Assembly: GCA_900767645.1 (NCBI GenBank)
Contig: CAAFZY010000010.1
Coordinates: forward strand, 1 to 32,909
Reading direction: 5' to 3'
DNA length: 32,909 nt
DNA from: Alphaproteobacteria bacterium
Lineage (GTDB): Bacteria > Pseudomonadota > Alphaproteobacteria > RF32 > CAG-239
Numbering within the stretch: the stretch's first letter is position 1; the number at the start of each line of letters is the position of its first letter. Below are positions 31,016 through 32,909 of this stretch, in pieces. Under the pieces are notes generated by a model. That model did not search any database and was not told the origin of the DNA. It saw only the letters and a program-made list of their open reading frames with translations. A program made the position numbers and the translations under genes.

Positions 31016-31522
31016 ATGAGTACGAAAAAAGTACCTTCTCTGGTATTTAATTCCGGAGATTATGTTGTGTACCCAACCCATGGCGTCGGCAAAGTTTCTG
31101 ATGTTTCCAAGCAAACCATTGCCGGCAATGAGTTGGAATTATTAGTCGTTAATTTTGACAAAGATAAAATGACTTTGCGTATTCCGGTTGCAAAAGTTGA
31201 ACAAGTCGGTTTGCGCAAAATTTCAGAAGCTACCACGATTGATAACGCTTTAGCAACATTAAAAGGCAAAGCCAAAGTTAAAAAAATTATGTGGTCGCGC
31301 CGCGCGCAAGAGTATGAAAACAAAATCAACTCCGGAAATCCGGTTGCCATCGCCGAGGTTGTACGCGATTTGTATCGCAATGAAAATCTGGCTGAGCAAT
31401 CATACAGCGAGCGCCAAATTTATGAACAGGCTTTGGACAGATTGGCCAGCGAAGTTGCCGTTTTTGACAACACTTCCATTGAAGCTGCCAATAAAAAATT
31501 ATTGGAAATTTTGGCCAAATAA
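31016..31522 (+). CDS. carD: CarD family transcriptional regulator
   Basis: 168 aa. N-terminal RNA-polymerase-interaction Tudor-like domain (FNSGDYVVYPTHGVGKVSDV...TLRIPVAKVEQVGLRKIS), then a helical DNA-binding domain (about 75-165: KIMWSRRAQEYENKINSGNPVAIAEVVRDLY). Stabilises open complexes, notably at rRNA promoters. Alphaproteobacterial CdnL type. Strong SD. Confidence 0.95.
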   Translation: MSTKKVPSLVFNSGDYVVYPTHGVGKVSDVSKQTIAGNELELLVVNFDKDKMTLRIPVAKVEQVGLRKISEATTIDNALATLKGKAKVKKIMWSRRAQEYENKINSGNPVAIAEVVRDLYRNENLAEQSYSERQIYEQALDRLASEVAVFDNTSIEAANKKLLEILAK

Positions 31523-31542
31523 GCTTAAGGTACAAAAAAATA

Positions 31543-31580
31543 CAAAACCCTGCTTGCTTTAACGCTCGCAGGGTTTTGTT
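31543..31580 (+). terminator. Intrinsic terminator after carD
   Basis: CAAAACCCTGC (31543-31553) pairs with GCAGGGTTTTG (31568-31578), 11 bp, 14-nt loop. The T-rich 3' side follows. Confidence 0.8.
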
Positions 31581-31582
31581 TA

Positions 31583-31616
31583 TAAAAAGAAAGGGTTGCG
31601 TATCGCAACCCTTTCT
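31583..31616 (-). terminator. Intrinsic terminator of the 31632 gene
   Basis: AGAAAGGGTTGCG (31588-31600) pairs with CGCAACCCTTTCT (31604-31616), 13 bp perfect with a 3-nt loop (TAT). On the - strand it is followed by TTTTTATA-type sequence. Back to back with the carD terminator. Confidence 0.8.
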
Positions 31617-31631
31617 TCTGTTTCTACCGCT

Positions 31632-32402
31632 CTATGCAAAGAGCTCATCGAAGCACATGTGATTGACGTCTGCGTCAACCACAACTCCCAAAGAGGCAAG
31701 TGCCTCCTTCTTTCTGTATCGCCCACACTCCATTATTTCATGGTAGAGGTGGTCTTGCAGATCGGCCGGTGACGCCTCAACCAGCTGCTGAGCACGCTGC
31801 ATGGCCTTTTGGAAAGCCATCAGCTTGTCTTCATCTTCATACCCCATACGGAGCACGTTGACGAAATTGATACCAAGCCTGCGAGCTGTGCGTCCGCACT
31901 CCTGAGCATATTTTTTCTGCTCAAGTGCTTCCGCTGCACGCTTCTCAGCCTCTTCTTTGCGGTATTCAGCGAGAGCCTCCTCAATAAAGGCTGCCACCGG
32001 TGAGTTTGACGAAACGGTCTCAATTCGAGTTCCCTCGAACTGAATTCGTCCGTACCTCTCAGAAACACTGGTACAGATGATAAGCTCTTGTTCGGTTTCC
32101 CGAACCAGAGTATGACGATATTCTCCATCGTCATATTTTCCGTTTTCATCGTACCTGCCGGCATCTGCGAGCAGTGTTTTTACACCCCGCTCGTACACTT
32201 CCTGTGAGATCTCCTGAAGCACAGACCCTTGGGAAGTATAATTTCCCCATATCCGGTATTCCCAGAAAGTAACCTCTCCGTCAGATCCCCGAAGTTTGAA
32301 ATACTTCTTGGTTTCATTATCCCACGGATTTGTGCCGCGGTGATATGAAGAACTAACCGATACGAACTGGGAAGCCTTAAGGCTCAAATTTTTGTGTGCC
32401 AT
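31632..32402 (-). CDS. Hypothetical protein of atypical composition
   Basis: 256 aa, no recognised family, signal peptide or membrane helix. N-terminal half beta-rich (FKLRGSDGEVTFWEYRIWGNYTSQGSVLQEISQEVYERG...), middle coiled coil (about 140-170, EEALAEYRKEEAEKRAAEALEQKK), C-terminal helical domain ending DVNHMCFDELFA. More GC-rich codons (CTG, GAG, GTC, CGC) than neighbours, and no SD: the 20 bases before ATG are AT-only or nearly so, with a duplicated AACAATT. These suggest transfer from a lineage not using SD, such as Bacteroidota, but that is inference. It has its own terminator. Confidence 0.7.
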   Translation of the reverse strand: MAHKNLSLKASQFVSVSSSYHRGTNPWDNETKKYFKLRGSDGEVTFWEYRIWGNYTSQGSVLQEISQEVYERGVKTLLADAGRYDENGKYDDGEYRHTLVRETEQELIICTSVSERYGRIQFEGTRIETVSSNSPVAAFIEEALAEYRKEEAEKRAAEALEQKKYAQECGRTARRLGINFVNVLRMGYEDEDKLMAFQKAMQRAQQLVEASPADLQDHLYHEIMECGRYRKKEALASLGVVVDADVNHMCFDELFA

Positions 32403-32582
32403 ATTTTTAATTGTTAATTGTTAATATTCTATCCAAAAAAGATATTAATTGAAACATTAAAACCATAACAGAAGTAAAAACCTCGTAAAATATGGTACGT
32501 TTCACAATAATCAAAAAATAATTTTTTTATAAATTGATTATAACACAAACAATTTGCATTTACAACCGTTTTCAGCATTTAA
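32403..32582. other. AT-rich non-coding stretch
   Basis: Together with the elements that follow, 32403-32909 holds no credible gene. This part is AT-rich, with (AACAATT)2 on the - strand near 32405-32425, probably the leader or promoter zone of the 31632 gene. I see no RNA gene. Confidence 0.6.
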
Positions 32583-32596
32583 ACTTATGCACAGCG
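32583..32596 (+). repeat. Pilin-leader repeat fragment F
   Basis: It holds only the first part of the repeat (ACTTATGCACAGC), with TTATGCACA at 32585-32593. It is interrupted just before the MITE-like element at 32602. Confidence 0.6.
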
Positions 32597-32601
32597 CTAA
32601 T

Positions 32602-32774
32602 AAATTCCCATCCTGAGGAGGGGTGGCGGCGGAACGCCGACGGGGTGGTGAAAAATAATGACTGAAGTCAGATTTAATTTATGTATTTTATAACAGAAAA
32701 ACAAACATTTAATATGTTGTAAGATAGTGATGAAACCACCCCGCCTTCGGCACCCCTCCATAGAGGGGAATTTT
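32602..32774. mobile_element. MITE-like inverted-repeat element
   Basis: Left arm 32602-32650 (AAATTCCC...GAGGAGGGGTGGCGGCGG...GGGGTGGT) and right arm 32735-32774 are imperfect inverted repeats of about 40 bp around an 85-bp AT-rich core. Both ends are flanked by TA, consistent with a TA target duplication as in IS630/mariner-type elements. No transposase inside. Similar GGGGTGGC/CCACCCC palindromes are common dispersed repeats in gut bacteria. Confidence 0.75.
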
Positions 32775-32822
32775 AAAAAGGTAAGCACCTTGCTTTAGAA
32801 GTGGAATTTTAAAGTGCGGCTT

Positions 32823-32909
32823 TAAATACAACTTATGCACAGCATAGACTCGTAAATATTGCAAAAAAAAACGCGAGCTAAAATCTTCTCAAAACCAACT
32901 TTTTGAGGA
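32823..32909 (+). repeat. Pilin-leader repeat, copy E (cut by window end)
   Basis: TTATGCACA (32833-32841), GACTCGTAAATATTGC, A-tract, link, and the start of the SD hairpin up to TTTTTGAGGA at the last base. By analogy with A, B and D, a pilin-like start codon should follow outside the window. Confidence 0.9.

Noticed and set aside
32597..32788. 63-residue - frame in the terminal non-coding region
   Set aside because: It is the translation of the MITE-like inverted repeats (PPPPLL, RRRGG) and carries no gene-like features.
10671..32909. CRISPR array or replication origin from the spaced repeats with DnaA-like boxes
   Set aside because: Repeats are kilobases apart, contain promoter/RBS-like parts and precede genes; no short regular spacers, no cas genes, no clustered DnaA boxes and no dnaA/dnaN/parAB neighbourhood.
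1..32909. Circular element (plasmid or phage) because both ends match
   Set aside because: End copies differ at several positions and the genes are chromosomal housekeeping genes; the match is explained by a dispersed repeat.

Overview
The window looks like chromosome from an AT-rich, uncultured, probably gut- or host-associated alphaproteobacterium. The lineage call is inference. It rests on alphaproteobacterial neighbourhoods (ihfB-lapA-accD, Tim44-like/MltA/Smr next to secB, EIIA-Man/HPr, a CarD regulator) and on an unusual pilin-like family. Most of the 33 kb is compact housekeeping DNA. No tRNA, rRNA, CRISPR array or complete transposon was seen.

Layout. 1-822: repeat leader and pilin-like gene 1. 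868-3227 (-): tsaB, ihfB, lapA, accD. 3323-5882 (+): a DivL-like PAS protein without a kinase core, then an acidic/basic hypothetical. 5964-8010 (+): unknown gene, PTS EIIA-Man, HPr and a solitary adenine methyltransferase, behind a good sigma70-like promoter. 8117-10667 (+): ftsH and a ParB-like-domain protein. 10671-11811: second repeat leader, pilin-like gene 2 and an orphan pilin tail. 11808-19038 (-): a hypothetical, infA, and an overlapping run murJ-DUF2333-nfuA-bax-like-gloB-histidine kinase. 19206-19502 (+): a monocistronic small duplicated protein. 19564-20004 (-): rlmH. 20062-22212: two unknown genes between identical 51-bp direct repeats. 22258-23016 (+): pilin-like gene 3. 23013-26655 (-): yicC-gmk-cysK-lptG. 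26728-27495 (+): SDR. 27498-29846 (-): tim44-like, mltA, smr. 29985-31522 (+): secB, trmL, carD. 31632-32402 (-): an atypical unknown gene. 32403-32909: non-coding DNA with a MITE-like element and a fifth full-type repeat copy.

The most notable system is a dispersed pilin-like cassette family. Each complete cassette has a near-identical 5' leader with a DnaA-box-like 9-mer (lost at the window edge in copy 1), a long A-tract, and a 13-15 bp hairpin that buries the Shine-Dalgarno sequence. Next comes a long variable leader peptide, then a class III (type IV pilin-like) processing site and hydrophobic helix that is almost invariant in protein but varies at synonymous sites. The roughly 200-residue body is highly divergent and keeps a cysteine-rich C-terminal signature. 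In two cassettes the leader peptide is encoded by the same two-hairpin palindromic element in opposite orientations, both open in frame. Both window ends fall in this repeat, so the family probably continues elsewhere in the genome.

Gene products elsewhere serve envelope biogenesis (murJ, lptG, mltA, bax-like, secB), protein quality control (ftsH), Fe-S and cysteine metabolism (nfuA, cysK), fatty acid synthesis (accD), tRNA/rRNA modification (tsaB, trmL, rlmH) and signalling (PTS, PAS protein, histidine kinase, CarD).
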